Positions 7,529 to 16,333 of a stretch of 34,768 bases of DNA are shown in pieces. The notes under the pieces are model-generated. The model was not told the DNA's origin. It was given only the letters and a program-made list of their open reading frames with translations, and made no database searches. The DNA lies in NCBI GenBank assembly GCA_903918195.1, contig CAIXDS010000053.1:1-34768 (forward strand). Reading direction: 5' to 3'. The DNA is from an uncultured Acetobacteraceae bacterium (GTDB lineage: Bacteria; Pseudomonadota; Alphaproteobacteria; Acetobacterales; Acetobacteraceae). The position numbers and the translations under genes were made by a program. Each line of letters starts with the position of its first letter. Position 1 is the first letter of the stretch.

Positions 7529-7600
7529 GGCGGCCTCCTCCTGAGAGCGAAGCGTTGGCGGGTCCCGAAAGTGGCGGCCCGTCGGCAGCTGATTTTGGCA
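7529..7600 (-). promoter_or_regulatory. Candidate ROSE-like RNA thermometer in the hsp20 leader
   Basis: On the minus strand the leader contains TTCGCTC followed after four bases by GAGGAGG, which holds the Shine-Dalgarno. These can form a weak hairpin with a central G.G mismatch, C.A and G.U pairs, the same imperfect pairing (UYGCU opposite AGGAGG) known from rhizobial ROSE elements. Placement directly before an hsp20 start codon is as expected. Upstream hairpins of a full ROSE element were not resolved by eye. Confidence 0.42.
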
Positions 7601-7658
7601 GCCTTATGCAGCGTTGCAAGGGTGGGCGGACATTGATCCTCTGCCATGGTGCCGCTAC

Positions 7659-8273
7659 ATGGGCGACATGGACGCTGCATCCCTCGCGGTCCCCCCGGCC
7701 GCCCCCCTTCCCGTCGCCACCCCCCTGGCGCGGCCGAACGACGTCGAGCAGGCGTCGATCCTGCCCACCTCAATCCTGGTCGCGCCGCATCCGCTGCTGA
7801 AGGCCCGCTGTCGCCCGGTCGCGGACACCGACATCGAGCAGGTCCGCGCGCTGCTGCCGCGCATGTTCGCCAGCATGTACAACGCCCCCGGCATTGGCCT
7901 GGCGGCGCCGCAGGTGGGCGTGCTGCTGCGCCTGTGCATCGTCGATCTGATGCCCGACCACCGCAAGGCGCCGTTTGTGCTGATCAACCCCGAGGTGGTC
8001 GCCGAAAGCGACGAGATGGCCAGCCGCGAGGAGGGTTGCCTGTCGCTGCCCGGTCAATACGCCCAGGTGGTTCGTCCCGCCCATGTCAAGGTCCGCTTCA
8101 CCGACGAAACCGGCGCCCGCCGCGAGGTCGAGGGCGAGGGCTTGTTCGGGGCCTGTCTGCAGCACGAGATCGACCACCTCGACGGCGTGCTGTTCGTCGA
8201 TCACATTTCGGTGCTGAAACGCAACATGCTGATGCGCCGGCTGGCCAAGGATCAGCGCCAGAAAGTGCGTTAG
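7659..8273 (+). CDS. def: Peptide deformylase
   Basis: This metalloenzyme removes the formyl group from new proteins. The three catalytic motifs are present: GIGLAAPQV (residues 78-86), EGCLSLP (125-131, metal Cys) and QHEIDH (168-173, two metal His and the catalytic Glu). The 204-residue reading from the first ATG has about 35 residues before the usual start of the family, PTSILVAPHPLLK; an ATG three codons later is equally possible, and no strong ribosome-binding site helps decide. It is followed three bases later by fmt, the enzyme that adds the formyl group, an operon common in bacteria. Confidence 0.93.
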   Translation: MGDMDAASLAVPPAAPLPVATPLARPNDVEQASILPTSILVAPHPLLKARCRPVADTDIEQVRALLPRMFASMYNAPGIGLAAPQVGVLLRLCIVDLMPDHRKAPFVLINPEVVAESDEMASREEGCLSLPGQYAQVVRPAHVKVRFTDETGARREVEGEGLFGACLQHEIDHLDGVLFVDHISVLKRNMLMRRLAKDQRQKVR

Positions 8274-8276
8274 ACG

Positions 8277-9182
8277 GTGCGTCTCGCCTTCATGGGCAGC
8301 CCGGATTTTGCCGTGCCGGCGCTGCGCGCGCTGCACGCGGCCGGGCACCAGATTGTCGCCGTCTATTGCCAGCCGCCGCGGCCCGCCGGACGCGGCCATG
8401 CGGTGCGGCCCTGCCCGGTACACGCGGCAGCCGAGGCGCTGTCCCTGCCCGTGCGCACGCCGGCCCGGCTGCGCCGCGATGCCGCGGAGCATGAAGCCTT
8501 TGCCGCGCTCGACCTCGATGCGGCCGTGGTGTGCGCCTACGGGCTGATCCTGCCCGCGGCCATGCTGGCCGCGCCCCGGCGCGGCTGCCTGAACATCCAT
8601 GCCAGCCTGCTGCCGCGCTGGCGCGGCGCCGCCCCCATCCAGGCCGCCATCCTGGCCGGCGACACCGAGACCGGCATTACCATCATGCAGATGGAAGAAG
8701 GGCTGGACACCGGCCCCATGCTGCTGCGCGAGGCGGTGCCGATCACCCCCGCCACCGACGCGACCGCGCTGCACGACGCCCTGGCGGCGCTCGGCGCGCG
8801 GCTGATCCTGCAGGCGCTGGACGCGGCGCCACCGCCCGTCCCGCAGCCCGACGAAGGCGCCACCTACGCCCCCAAGCTCACCCGCGAGGACGGCAAAATC
8901 GACTGGACGGAGAGCGCCACCGCGCTCGACCGGCGGGTGCGGGCGCTGAACCCCTGGCCGGGCACGTTCGCCACGCTTGCCGGCGAGACGCTGAAAATCC
9001 TCGCCGCGCGGCCGGAAGCCGGCACCGGCACGCCCGGGACAGTGCTGGACGACGCGCTGCTGGTGGCCTGCGGCACCGGCGCGCTGCGGCTGGCGCGGGT
9101 GCAGGCGCCGGGGCGTGCTGCCATGGACGCGGCCGCCTTCCTGCGCGGGCGGGCGGTGCCAGCCGGTACGCAGCTGGGGTGA
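8277..9182 (+). CDS. fmt: Methionyl-tRNA formyltransferase
   Basis: The 301-residue enzyme formylates initiator Met-tRNA using 10-formyl-tetrahydrofolate. The formyltransferase domain (about 1-180) starts [19 protein letters not shown] and holds the catalytic set Asn106, His108 ([19 protein letters not shown]) and Asp144 ([10 protein letters not shown]). The C-terminal OB-like domain has [11 protein letters not shown] and NPWPGTF. The start is a GTG three bases after the def stop, giving the family's exact N-terminus. It sits between def and truA in the same direction. Confidence 0.95.
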   Translation: MRLAFMGSPDFAVPALRALHAAGHQIVAVYCQPPRPAGRGHAVRPCPVHAAAEALSLPVRTPARLRRDAAEHEAFAALDLDAAVVCAYGLILPAAMLAAPRRGCLNIHASLLPRWRGAAPIQAAILAGDTETGITIMQMEEGLDTGPMLLREAVPITPATDATALHDALAALGARLILQALDAAPPPVPQPDEGATYAPKLTREDGKIDWTESATALDRRVRALNPWPGTFATLAGETLKILAARPEAGTGTPGTVLDDALLVACGTGALRLARVQAPGRAAMDAAAFLRGRAVPAGTQLG

Positions 9183-9201
9183 GTCCCGGCCTGCCTTCCT
9201 G

Positions 9202-9972
9202 ATGCCCCGATACGCTCTCCGGCTTGAATACGACGGCACCGGGTTCGTCGGCTGGCAAATCCAGGGCACCGGTCTGTCGCTGCAAGCCGTGCTGGAAGCC
9301 GCCGCCGCAAAACTGGCCGGCGGCCAGCACGTCGCCAGCATCGTCGCCGGGCGCACCGATGCCGGCGTGCATGCCGAGGCCCAGGTGGCGCAGATCGATC
9401 TGCCGACCGCCTACGCGCCCGACCGCCTGCGTGACGCGCTGAACTTCCACATGAAACCGCACCGCCTGGTGGTGCTGCAGGCCGCGCCGGCGCCGGCCGG
9501 ATGGAACGCCCGCTTCTCGGCGACCGGCCGCGCCTACCGCTTCCGCATCCTCGACCGGCGCCCCCGGCCGGCGCTGCTGGAAGGGCGCGTCTGGCATGTC
9601 GAACGCCGCCTAGACGAGGCCGCCATGGCGGCGGCGGCGGCCAGCCTGCTCGGGCGGCATGATTTTACCTCGTTTCGGGCCAGTTCCTGCCAGGCCAACA
9701 GCCCGCTGCGCACGCTGGACCGGCTCACCGTCGCGCGCCACGGCGACATCATCGAGATCGCGGCGGAAGCCCGCAGCTTCCTGCACCATCAGGTGCGCAA
9801 CATCGCCGGCACATTGAAACTGGTGGGCGACGGCAGTTGGCCGGTCGAACGCGTCGCCGCCGCCCTGGCCGCCCGCGACCGCCGCGCCGCCGGCCCGACG
9901 GCGCCGCCCGACGGGCTGGCCCTGACCGGCGTGCGCTACGACCCCGACCCGTTCATCCGGACGTGCCCATGA
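9202..9972 (+). CDS. truA: tRNA pseudouridine(38-40) synthase TruA
   Basis: TruA makes pseudouridine at positions 38-40 in the anticodon arm of many tRNAs. The 256-residue protein has the family start (MPRYALRLEYDGTGFVGWQIQ), the catalytic Asp53 in AGRTDAGVHA, FSATGRAYRFRI, HDFTSFRAS and SFLHHQVRNIAG. It starts at the ATG 20 bases after fmt. Its last 20 bases overlap the end of a convergent membrane-protein gene. Confidence 0.95.
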   Translation: MPRYALRLEYDGTGFVGWQIQGTGLSLQAVLEAAAAKLAGGQHVASIVAGRTDAGVHAEAQVAQIDLPTAYAPDRLRDALNFHMKPHRLVVLQAAPAPAGWNARFSATGRAYRFRILDRRPRPALLEGRVWHVERRLDEAAMAAAAASLLGRHDFTSFRASSCQANSPLRTLDRLTVARHGDIIEIAAEARSFLHHQVRNIAGTLKLVGDGSWPVERVAAALAARDRRAAGPTAPPDGLALTGVRYDPDPFIRTCP

Positions 9973-10522
9973 TGCCGAGGAGAAACATCCCGAGGGCGAA
10001 ATCGAGCCCGACCAGCGCCGCCGCCGGGGCGCCGGGAATGGCCAGCGCCAGCCTGGCGGCAAACCACTCCAGCCACAGCGCCCACCCCATCGCTACCAGC
10101 CAGATGGTCTGCGACAGCAGATCGGGCAGGTCCAGCAGGGAGATCAACCCGGCGCTGACCAGCATCAGGTACTGCACCACGTTGCACCAGTTCCAGACGG
10201 TGATGAAACGCGGCCAGAGCGGGCCCCGCCCGATGCTGCCGGCCACCCGGTGCGAAATCAGCGCGAACCCGACCCAGCCGATGACATAGCCCAGCAGGTC
10301 GAGCAGCAGCGATTCCGCCGGCTCCGGCGGCAGCCCGCTATCCGCCCAGTCCAGCAGGTGCAGGCACAGAAAGGCCGGCAGACAGACCGCGATCGCCCAG
10401 AAGCTGCGCGCCGCCACGGCCATCTCGGCCTCGGGCGGTGCCGCGATCAGCAGCATCCCGTCCGGCCGCCCGCGGGCCAGCAGGAAGGCGCCATGCAAAG
10501 CATTCCCCAGTCCCGCCGTCAT
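9953..10522 (-). CDS. Uncharacterised membrane protein, paralogue of its upstream neighbour
   Basis: The 189-residue protein has about five hydrophobic helices. The segment GRGPLWPRFITVWNWCNVVQYLMLV matches the layout of RQPEWLRYATAFNWSRWAML in the preceding gene (location guide: PRFITVWNW versus LRYATAFNW), so the two look like diverged duplicates. The ATG overlaps the upstream stop in an ATGA, suggesting coupled translation and perhaps a heteromeric complex. No function recognised. The 3' end overlaps the convergent truA by 20 bases. Confidence 0.75.
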   Translation of the reverse strand: MTAGLGNALHGAFLLARGRPDGMLLIAAPPEAEMAVAARSFWAIAVCLPAFLCLHLLDWADSGLPPEPAESLLLDLLGYVIGWVGFALISHRVAGSIGRGPLWPRFITVWNWCNVVQYLMLVSAGLISLLDLPDLLSQTIWLVAMGWALWLEWFAARLALAIPGAPAAALVGLDFALGMFLLGIMGTSG

Positions 10523-11091
10523 GATGCAGCCCCCTCCGGCAGCCCGGCCAGCAGACGCGGCACGATCACCAGCAGCGCCGAACCGCCATTGACGGTGATC
10601 ACCAGCAGCGCCGCCCGCCACCAGACCAGCCGCAGCCCCACCCGCGCCACGAACACGTCCAGCACGACACCATAGACCAACAGCGCGGCCAGCCCCACCG
10701 CCACCGCTTCCTGCTCGGCGAATCCCACGGTTACCAGCGTGGCCATCAGCATCAGCCCGACGCCGAGCGCCAGCAGCATCGCCCAGCGCGACCAGTTGAA
10801 CGCGGTGGCATAACGCAGCCATTCCGGCTGCCGCCCGAACAGCCGGGCCATCATCTCCGACAGCACCGGCGGCGCCAGCAGGCCCACCAGCGCGCCGAGC
10901 AGCCCGGCCAGCTCATCCGGCCCGCTGCCCGACAGCACGCCAAGCAGCCCGCCCACCGCCGGCAGAGCGACCAGCGGCGCCAGGCTCGTCAGGAAGGCCT
11001 GGGGGCTGTCGCCGAACTGCCCCATGCCGTCCGCCCGCAGCATCGCCAGCCGCAGGATGCCTTGCAGGATGCGATCGGCGCGCCCGCTCAC
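10519..11091 (-). CDS. Uncharacterised membrane protein, first of a paralogous pair
   Basis: The 190-residue protein has a short N-terminal amphipathic part (ILQGILRLAML) and about five hydrophobic helices, with a cytosolic-looking ARLFGRQPEWLRYATAFNW loop shared with the next gene. A GTG at 11089-11091 is the likely start, 10 bases after the dapE stop. Co-direction with dapD-dapE suggests one transcript, though no role in lysine synthesis is indicated. Overall topology vaguely recalls Yip1-type proteins, but no diagnostic motif was seen. Confidence 0.75.
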   Translation of the reverse strand: MSGRADRILQGILRLAMLRADGMGQFGDSPQAFLTSLAPLVALPAVGGLLGVLSGSGPDELAGLLGALVGLLAPPVLSEMMARLFGRQPEWLRYATAFNWSRWAMLLALGVGLMLMATLVTVGFAEQEAVAVGLAALLVYGVVLDVFVARVGLRLVWWRAALLVITVNGGSALLVIVPRLLAGLPEGAAS

Positions 11092-11101
11092 CGGCGTGCC
11101 C

Positions 11102-12223
11102 TCACGGCAGGAACGCCGCGATCACGCCGCGGTAGATGCGGGCCAGATCGCGCAACTCGGCGACCGGCACGCATTCGTCGGTCTGGTGCATGGTGCGGCC
11201 GACCAGACCGAACTCGGCCACCGGGCAGAGGCGGGTGATGAAGCGGGCATCCGAGGTGCCGCCGCCGGTGTCGAGCCGCGGCTCCAGCCCGGTTTCGGCG
11301 CGCAACACCGCCAGCAGCCGCTCGACGGCCGGCCCCGGCGTGGTGAGGAAGCTTTCGCCGCTGACCGCCACGTCGAGGTCGAAACGCTCGGCGTGCTGGG
11401 CCAGGGCGGCGCGCAGCCACGCGGTCAGGGAGGCACCGCTGTGGCGGTCGTTGAACCGGATGTTCAGCAGGGCCCGCGCGACCGCCGGGATGACGTTGGC
11501 GGCCGGGTTGCCGACATCGATGCTGGTGACCTGCAGCGTCGAGGCTTCGAACCAGTCGCTGCCGGCATCCAGCGGTGCCGCGGTCAGTGCCGCCAGCGCG
11601 CGCACCAGCCGGTGCACCGGGTTGTCGGCGCGCTGCGGATAGGCCGCGTGGCCCTGGGTGCCATGGATGGCGATGCGCGCGGTCAGGCTGCCGCGCCGGC
11701 CGATCTTGATGACCTGGCCCAGCCGGGCCGGATTGGTCGGCTCGCCGACCAGGCAGAAATCCGGCACCTGGCCGTTCGCCGCCATCCATTCCACCACGCG
11801 CACGGTGCCGTCCACCGCATCGCCTTCCTCGTCGCCGGTGATCAGCAGGCTGAGCGAGCCGCGCGGCGGGCCGGATTGCAGGTGCGCCGCAGCGGCAGCC
11901 ACGAAGGCCGCAATCGCGCCCTTCATGTCGCAGGCGCCGCGGCCATACAGCACGCCGTCGCGCAGCTCGCCGGCGAACGGCGCGGCCTGCCATTCCGCCG
12001 CGCCTGCCGGCACGACATCGGTATGCCCGGCAAAGCACAGATGCGGACCCGTGCTGCCGATCCGCGCATATAAATTCTCGATTGCCCCGAAGCGCAGCCG
12101 CGTCACCGCGAAGCCGAGCCGCTCCAGCGCGGCGGCGAGCACGTCCTGTGCGCCCGCATCGTCGGGCGTGACCGAGGCGCAGCGGATCAGCGCCTGGGCC
12201 AGCGGAAGCGGATCGGTGGTCAA
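11102..12223 (-). CDS. dapE: Succinyl-diaminopimelate desuccinylase
   Basis: DapE hydrolyses N-succinyl-LL-2,6-diaminopimelate in the succinylase branch of lysine and meso-DAP synthesis. The 373-residue M20 metallopeptidase has His67 (FAGHTDVVP), Asp99 (GRGACDMKG) and Glu132-Glu133 (ITGDEEGDA), plus the late GGGTSDARF and [12 protein letters not shown] motifs. The start is a TTG that overlaps the dapD stop (TTGA), which gives the standard N-terminus. It follows dapD, which makes the substrate's precursor. Confidence 0.95.
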   Translation of the reverse strand: MTTDPLPLAQALIRCASVTPDDAGAQDVLAAALERLGFAVTRLRFGAIENLYARIGSTGPHLCFAGHTDVVPAGAAEWQAAPFAGELRDGVLYGRGACDMKGAIAAFVAAAAAHLQSGPPRGSLSLLITGDEEGDAVDGTVRVVEWMAANGQVPDFCLVGEPTNPARLGQVIKIGRRGSLTARIAIHGTQGHAAYPQRADNPVHRLVRALAALTAAPLDAGSDWFEASTLQVTSIDVGNPAANVIPAVARALLNIRFNDRHSGASLTAWLRAALAQHAERFDLDVAVSGESFLTTPGPAVERLLAVLRAETGLEPRLDTGGGTSDARFITRLCPVAEFGLVGRTMHQTDECVPVAELRDLARIYRGVIAAFLP

Positions 12224-13059
12224 TCCCGGAGCAGCTCGTTGATGGAGGTCTTCGCCCGGGTGCGCTCATCGACCCGCTTGACGATGACGGCGCAGGCCAG
12301 CGACGGGCCGGGCGAGCCGTCCGGGAAGGGTTTGCCGGGCAGGCTGCCGGGCACCACCACCGAATAGGCCGGCACGCGGCCGTAAAACACCTCGCCGGTG
12401 CTGCGATCGACCACCTTGGTGGTGGCGCTGATGAACACGCCCATCGACAGCACCGCGCCGCGCTCGACGATGACGCCCTCGACCACCTCGGAGCGGGCGC
12501 CAATGAAGCAATCGTCCTCGATGATGACCGGGGCGGCCTGCAGCGGCTCCAGCACGCCGCCGATGCCCACCCCGCCGGACAGATGCACGTTCCTGCCGAT
12601 CTGCGCGCAGCTTCCCACCGTGACCCAGGTATCCACCATGGTACCGCGATCGACATAGGCGCCGACATTGACGAAGCTGGGCATCAGCACCACGCCCGGC
12701 GCGACATAGGCGCTGCGGCGCACCACCGCGCCCGGCACGGCGCGGAACCCGGCCTGCTGGAAGTGCCGGGCATCCCAGCCGGCGAATTTCATCGCCACCT
12801 TGTCCCAGGCCGGCGCGCCGCCGGCGCCGGGGACGATCGATGAATCCTGCAGCCGGAAGGAGAGCAGAACCGCTTTCTTCAGCCATTCGTTGACGCGCCA
12901 GCCATCGCCGGTCGGCTCGGCCACCCGCAGCTCGCCCTGGTCGAGCAGCGCCAGCGCCTGCTCGACGGCGGCGCGCGGTTCGCCTTCGGTGGCGACGCCG
13001 AGCTGGTCGCGACGCTCCCAGAGAGCCTCGATGGTCAGTCGGAGCGGGTGATCGGTCAT
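12220..13059 (-). CDS. dapD: Tetrahydrodipicolinate N-succinyltransferase
   Basis: DapD transfers succinyl from succinyl-CoA to tetrahydrodipicolinate. The 279-residue protein has an N-terminal helical domain ([33 protein letters not shown]) and a left-handed beta-helix of hexapeptide repeats (about 110-230: [20 protein letters not shown] region, [32 protein letters not shown]). The trimeric acyltransferase fold and length are typical. The ATG at 13057-13059 gives the usual start; GGGGGAG lies about 14 bases upstream. First gene of a dapD-dapE operon. Confidence 0.95.
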   Translation of the reverse strand: MTDHPLRLTIEALWERRDQLGVATEGEPRAAVEQALALLDQGELRVAEPTGDGWRVNEWLKKAVLLSFRLQDSSIVPGAGGAPAWDKVAMKFAGWDARHFQQAGFRAVPGAVVRRSAYVAPGVVLMPSFVNVGAYVDRGTMVDTWVTVGSCAQIGRNVHLSGGVGIGGVLEPLQAAPVIIEDDCFIGARSEVVEGVIVERGAVLSMGVFISATTKVVDRSTGEVFYGRVPAYSVVVPGSLPGKPFPDGSPGPSLACAVIVKRVDERTRAKTSINELLRD

Positions 13060-13394
13060 TTCGGCGGCAACTCCCCCAGCGCGGCACGCGGCTTCGGCAG
13101 AACAGCGCGGTACGCGCGGTGCGGCCCGCATGCCGGCTGGTGCGCGCGGACCATGCGCAGCCGCCGAAGGAGTGTCAATGCGTCTGCCGCGGCCCAGGGG
13201 GGCGCCGGCAAGTACACGCCGATTTACACACGAACCGTTAATGCTGGTCCGCGATACTGGCGGCAGCGGCAACCGATGTCCCGCTATGCCGGTTCGAAGC
13301 AAGGCAGTCTTGGGCGATGCATCGGGGGGCCGCGCCGGCAGCCCGTACGCAGCATCCCGCCGCGCCCGGCCAGCATCGGGAGATACGCCTGACC
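13060..13394. other. Intergenic region with degenerate copy of the cyclase leader
   Basis: No gene is seen here. From about 13222 the sequence aligns with the leader of the diguanylate cyclase gene at 14676-14833 (shared blocks include atttacac, tggcggcag, gcatcgggg, gccggcagcccg, gcatcggg and ctgaccatga) with many substitutions. The part from 13060 to 13220 should contain the dapD promoter on the minus strand, but no convincing box was found. Confidence 0.6.
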
Positions 13395-13507
13395 ATGACA
13401 CGGGAATCGACCACATCCGCCCCTCCCGGGTTGCCAGGTCCGTGCGCATCGCCGCCCCCGACCACTGGCACCACGCCCAACCGGAGAACCCACCGGAAAG
13501 CCCATGA
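13395..13507 (+). pseudogene. Scar of a deleted diguanylate cyclase gene
   Basis: The ATG at 13395 and the next 45 or so bases resemble the start of the cyclase at 14834 (ctgaccATGacacggg against ctgaccATGaaacggg). The last part, coding in another frame for [16 protein letters not shown] and ending in TGA at 13505-13507, resembles the cyclase's last residues GRGHWRVAHPEDA. The 1.4 kb between, with PAS, sensor and GGDEF parts, is absent. The tail keeps the ATGA overlap with the DUF2336 gene. The start frame and the tail frame differ, so no protein of the original kind can be made; a 38-codon frame from the ATG ends at 13511. Confidence 0.65.
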
Positions 13508-14643
13508 GTGAGCACGCACCGTCCCCGGCCGCCACGCCGCCGCCGGCAAATGTGTATGGCGGTATGCAGGCCGACGAAATAACCCGCGTACGCCTGGGGG
13601 CGAGCCCGGAGTCGCCCCAGGATATGCTGCAATGGCTGGCGGCCGACGCGGCGGTGACAGTGCGCGCCGCGGTGGCCATGAACGGCGCCGCACCGGCCGA
13701 GGCCGATCGCCTGCTCGCCGGCGACGGTGACGAACGGATACGCTCGATGCTCGCGCGCAAACTGGCCACCCTGCTGCCCAGCCTGCGGGCCGCCGACAGC
13801 GACGGTCCGCAGCACCACGCGCTGCCGGTGCTGGCGGCGCTGGTCGCCGACGATGCGGTGCGGGTCCGCGCCACCATCAGCGACGTGGTCAAGGAAATGC
13901 CGGAAGCGCCGCGCAACCTCATCCTGCGGCTGGCGCAGGACAGCGCGGTGCCGGTGAGCTACCCGGTCATCCGTCTGTCCCCGCAGCTGACCGCCGACGA
14001 TCTGCTGGCGCTGCTGGCCGCGCCCCCGAACAGAGCCACCGGCACCGCGGTTGCCGCCCGCGCCGGGCTGACCGCGACGCTGTGCGACGCGGTCGCCGCC
14101 AGTGCGGACGCCGCCGCCATCGCCGCGTTGCTGGCCAACCACTCCGCCGCCATCCGCCCGGCCACGCTGGACGCGCTGAGCGCGGCCAGACGCCCGGACT
14201 GGCAAGCCCTGATGGCCGACCGGCCGAGCCAGTCGGCCTCCCTGTCGGAGTTCCTGGTTGCCGCCAAGCCGGTGCGGACGCCGACCATGGACGAAGCCAT
14301 GTGGGAAGCACGCAAGCTGGCGAACGCCGGCGGGCTGGACGAGGCGGCGTTGCTCGGCGCGCTGGAGCGCGGCGAAACGAATATGGCCACCGCCCTGCTG
14401 GCGGTGGCCGCGGATGTATCGTGTACCATGGTGGACCGCGCCGTCACGCTGCACAACGCCAAGGCGCTGGTGAGCCTGGTATGGCGCGCCGGCTTTTCCA
14501 TGCATGTGGCGGTGCCGCTGCAAACATTGCTGGCGCATACGCCGCCGGGGTCGGTGATGCGCGGCGGCCCGAACGGTTCCTTCCCGCTCGCCAAGGAGGA
14601 AATGTGCTGGCAGGTCACGCTGCTGAAAAACATGGTGCGCTGA
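13504..14643 (+). CDS. DUF2336 protein, first paralogue (internally deleted)
   Basis: The 379-residue helical-repeat protein (HEAT-like, Ala/Leu/Arg-rich) is closely similar to the protein at 16330-17586 along its whole length: [42 protein letters not shown] and the C-terminal [28 protein letters not shown]2336 proteins are found in Rhodospirillales and relatives, function unknown. Compared with its paralogue it lacks about 40 residues between [13 protein letters not shown] and [13 protein letters not shown]. The ATG overlaps the scar's TGA as in copy 2. The frame is intact, so it is likely still expressed. Confidence 0.85.
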   Translation: MSEHAPSPAATPPPANVYGGMQADEITRVRLGASPESPQDMLQWLAADAAVTVRAAVAMNGAAPAEADRLLAGDGDERIRSMLARKLATLLPSLRAADSDGPQHHALPVLAALVADDAVRVRATISDVVKEMPEAPRNLILRLAQDSAVPVSYPVIRLSPQLTADDLLALLAAPPNRATGTAVAARAGLTATLCDAVAASADAAAIAALLANHSAAIRPATLDALSAARRPDWQALMADRPSQSASLSEFLVAAKPVRTPTMDEAMWEARKLANAGGLDEAALLGALERGETNMATALLAVAADVSCTMVDRAVTLHNAKALVSLVWRAGFSMHVAVPLQTLLAHTPPGSVMRGGPNGSFPLAKEEMCWQVTLLKNMVR

Positions 14644-14833
14644 CCGGCTGCGGACGGCGCCGTCGATAACCCGGCATTTACACGCGATCCTTTACGATTG
14701 GCGGCAGAGGCGACCGCTTCCGCTGCACCACTCCGCGGCCAGACAGCCGCTGACGACGCATCGGGGCGCGACGCCGGCAGCCCGGACGTGGCGTTCCGCC
14801 GCGTTCGGTCCACATCGGGGGTTTGGGCTGACC

Positions 14834-16333
14834 ATGAAACGGGTGTCCACGAAATCCGACCTCTCCCGGTCCCCGCGGCTCGTCGCCCCCGAGGCACCGA
14901 TACTGCCGCCGGCACCGGCACCCGCTCCGGCCTCTCCCGATTCTGGACCGTCTGGCTCCGGACCGTCTGGCACTTCACCGGCCGGCACCATGCTGCGCAG
15001 CGCGCTGCTGGACAGCCGCAACCGCTGGCGCAACCTCGTCGCCCTGACCGCGGACCTCGCCTTCGAGACCGATTCCTGGGGCCGCTTCGTGTTCGTCTCG
15101 CCCGATCCGGCGCTGGGGTGGCCCGCGCGCACGCTGCTGGGGCAACCGGCGGAGCTGCTGCTGGCGGATGCCGACGGCACATCCGGCTTCAATCCGTTCC
15201 GTCCGACCAGCGCGGTGCGCCGCCGCCGGGCCTGGCTGAACCGGCCGGACGGCAGCAGCATCTGTCTCGCCTTCGCCGCCGCCCCGCTGACCGATGCCGA
15301 GGGCCGCATCATCGGCGCCCGCGGCATCGGCCAGGACACCTCCGCGCAGGACGACCACGATTCCGCCGTGGCCGCCGCCCTGCGGCGCGGCGAGGTGCTG
15401 GACCACATCCTGTGGCGCATGCGCCAGGAAGTGCTGGCTCCCAAGATGATGGAGGCGGCGCTGACCTCGCTGACCACCGCGGTCGGCGCCGAGGGCGCGG
15501 CGGTGCTCGACGTGCTGGGGGATGGCAGCCGGCCGGGCGTGCTCTACCAGACCGGCGGCGCGCTGGCGGCGGTGCTGCACACCGCGCTGAGCCTGCTGCA
15601 GAACAATCAGGCCGACCCGCAGGTCAGGATGGCGCCGGACGGGCGCAAGCTGCTGGTGTGCGCCAGCCAGACCCGGTTTGCCGAGCAGACCGGGGTCGCG
15701 TTGTGGCGCAGTCCCGGCAGCCGCGACTGGGACAACGAGGAGCGTGTGCTGGCCTCCTCGGCCGGCGGCCTCATCCGCATGATCCTCGACCATGACAGCA
15801 TCCAGCGCGAGATGGCACGCCAGGCCCGCACCGATCCGCTGACCGGGCTGCTCAACCGCCGCGCCTTCATGGACGAGCTGAACCGCCGGCTCGACCGGCT
15901 CGACCGCGAGGGGCTGCCCGGGACGCTGATGTTCATCGACCTCGACCATTTCAAGCAGCTCAACGACCTGCGCGGCCACGAGGCGGGCGACATGGCGCTG
16001 TGCGTGGTCGCCTCGCTGCTGCGCGACACGGTGCGGCCAACCGACCTGGTGGCCCGCCAGGGCGGCGACGAATTCGCCGTGTGGTTCGACGGTGCCGACG
16101 ACCTGACCGCCGCCGAGCGGGCCGAGCACCTGCGTACCGCCGGGCCGCGCGCCCTGGCCGCGATGACCGAGGGCGCCGACGTGCCGCTGACCCTGTCGAT
16201 CGGCATTGCCACCCGCTGGCCCTCCCGCGGGGAGGATATCGAGGCGGTGATGCACCGCGCCGACCAGGCAATGTATCAGGTCAAGCGCAGCGGCCGCGGC
16301 CATTGGCGGGTCGCCCATCCGGAGGACGCATGA
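14834..16333 (+). CDS. PAS-GGDEF diguanylate cyclase
   Basis: The 499-residue protein should make cyclic di-GMP from two GTP. After a Pro/Ser/Gly-rich N-terminus (1-52) comes a PAS-like domain (about 60-170: NLVALTADLAFETDSWGRFVFVSP region, ending in GARGIGQDTS), then a GAF-like region (about 185-320), then GGDEF (about 330-495). Active-site parts are intact: TDPLTGLLNRRAF, FIDLDHFKQLND, and RQGGDEFAVWF with GGDEF at 410-414. RPTD at 401-404 is the RxxD inhibitory site, five residues before GGDEF, so product feedback is likely. No membrane segment is evident. The stop overlaps the DUF2336 start (ATGA), pointing to a functional pair. Confidence 0.92.
   Translation: MKRVSTKSDLSRSPRLVAPEAPILPPAPAPAPASPDSGPSGSGPSGTSPAGTMLRSALLDSRNRWRNLVALTADLAFETDSWGRFVFVSPDPALGWPARTLLGQPAELLLADADGTSGFNPFRPTSAVRRRRAWLNRPDGSSICLAFAAAPLTDAEGRIIGARGIGQDTSAQDDHDSAVAAALRRGEVLDHILWRMRQEVLAPKMMEAALTSLTTAVGAEGAAVLDVLGDGSRPGVLYQTGGALAAVLHTALSLLQNNQADPQVRMAPDGRKLLVCASQTRFAEQTGVALWRSPGSRDWDNEERVLASSAGGLIRMILDHDSIQREMARQARTDPLTGLLNRRAFMDELNRRLDRLDREGLPGTLMFIDLDHFKQLNDLRGHEAGDMALCVVASLLRDTVRPTDLVARQGGDEFAVWFDGADDLTAAERAEHLRTAGPRALAAMTEGADVPLTLSIGIATRWPSRGEDIEAVMHRADQAMYQVKRSGRGHWRVAHPEDA

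Larger units (their letters stand above)
13222..14643 (+). repeat. Copy 1 of a tandem duplication (leader, cyclase scar, DUF2336 gene)
   Basis: This block parallels 14676-17586: a matching leader, the start and end of a cyclase gene with the middle missing, and a DUF2336 gene. The order and the gene junction (ATGA) are the same in both. It is shorter by about 1.5 kb, because of the lost cyclase core and a loss of about 40 codons within the DUF2336 gene. Confidence 0.75.

Noticed and set aside
7592..7620. A possible heat-shock sigma factor promoter for hsp20 (CTTGCAA with CCAAAAT)
   Set aside because: The upstream box is fair but the downstream box departs from the RpoH consensus, so it was not listed as a feature.
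12220..14538. A 772-codon open frame on the minus strand
   Set aside because: Only its last 279 codons are a gene (dapD). The rest is antisense to the DUF2336 gene and leader, a common effect of high GC in the third codon position.
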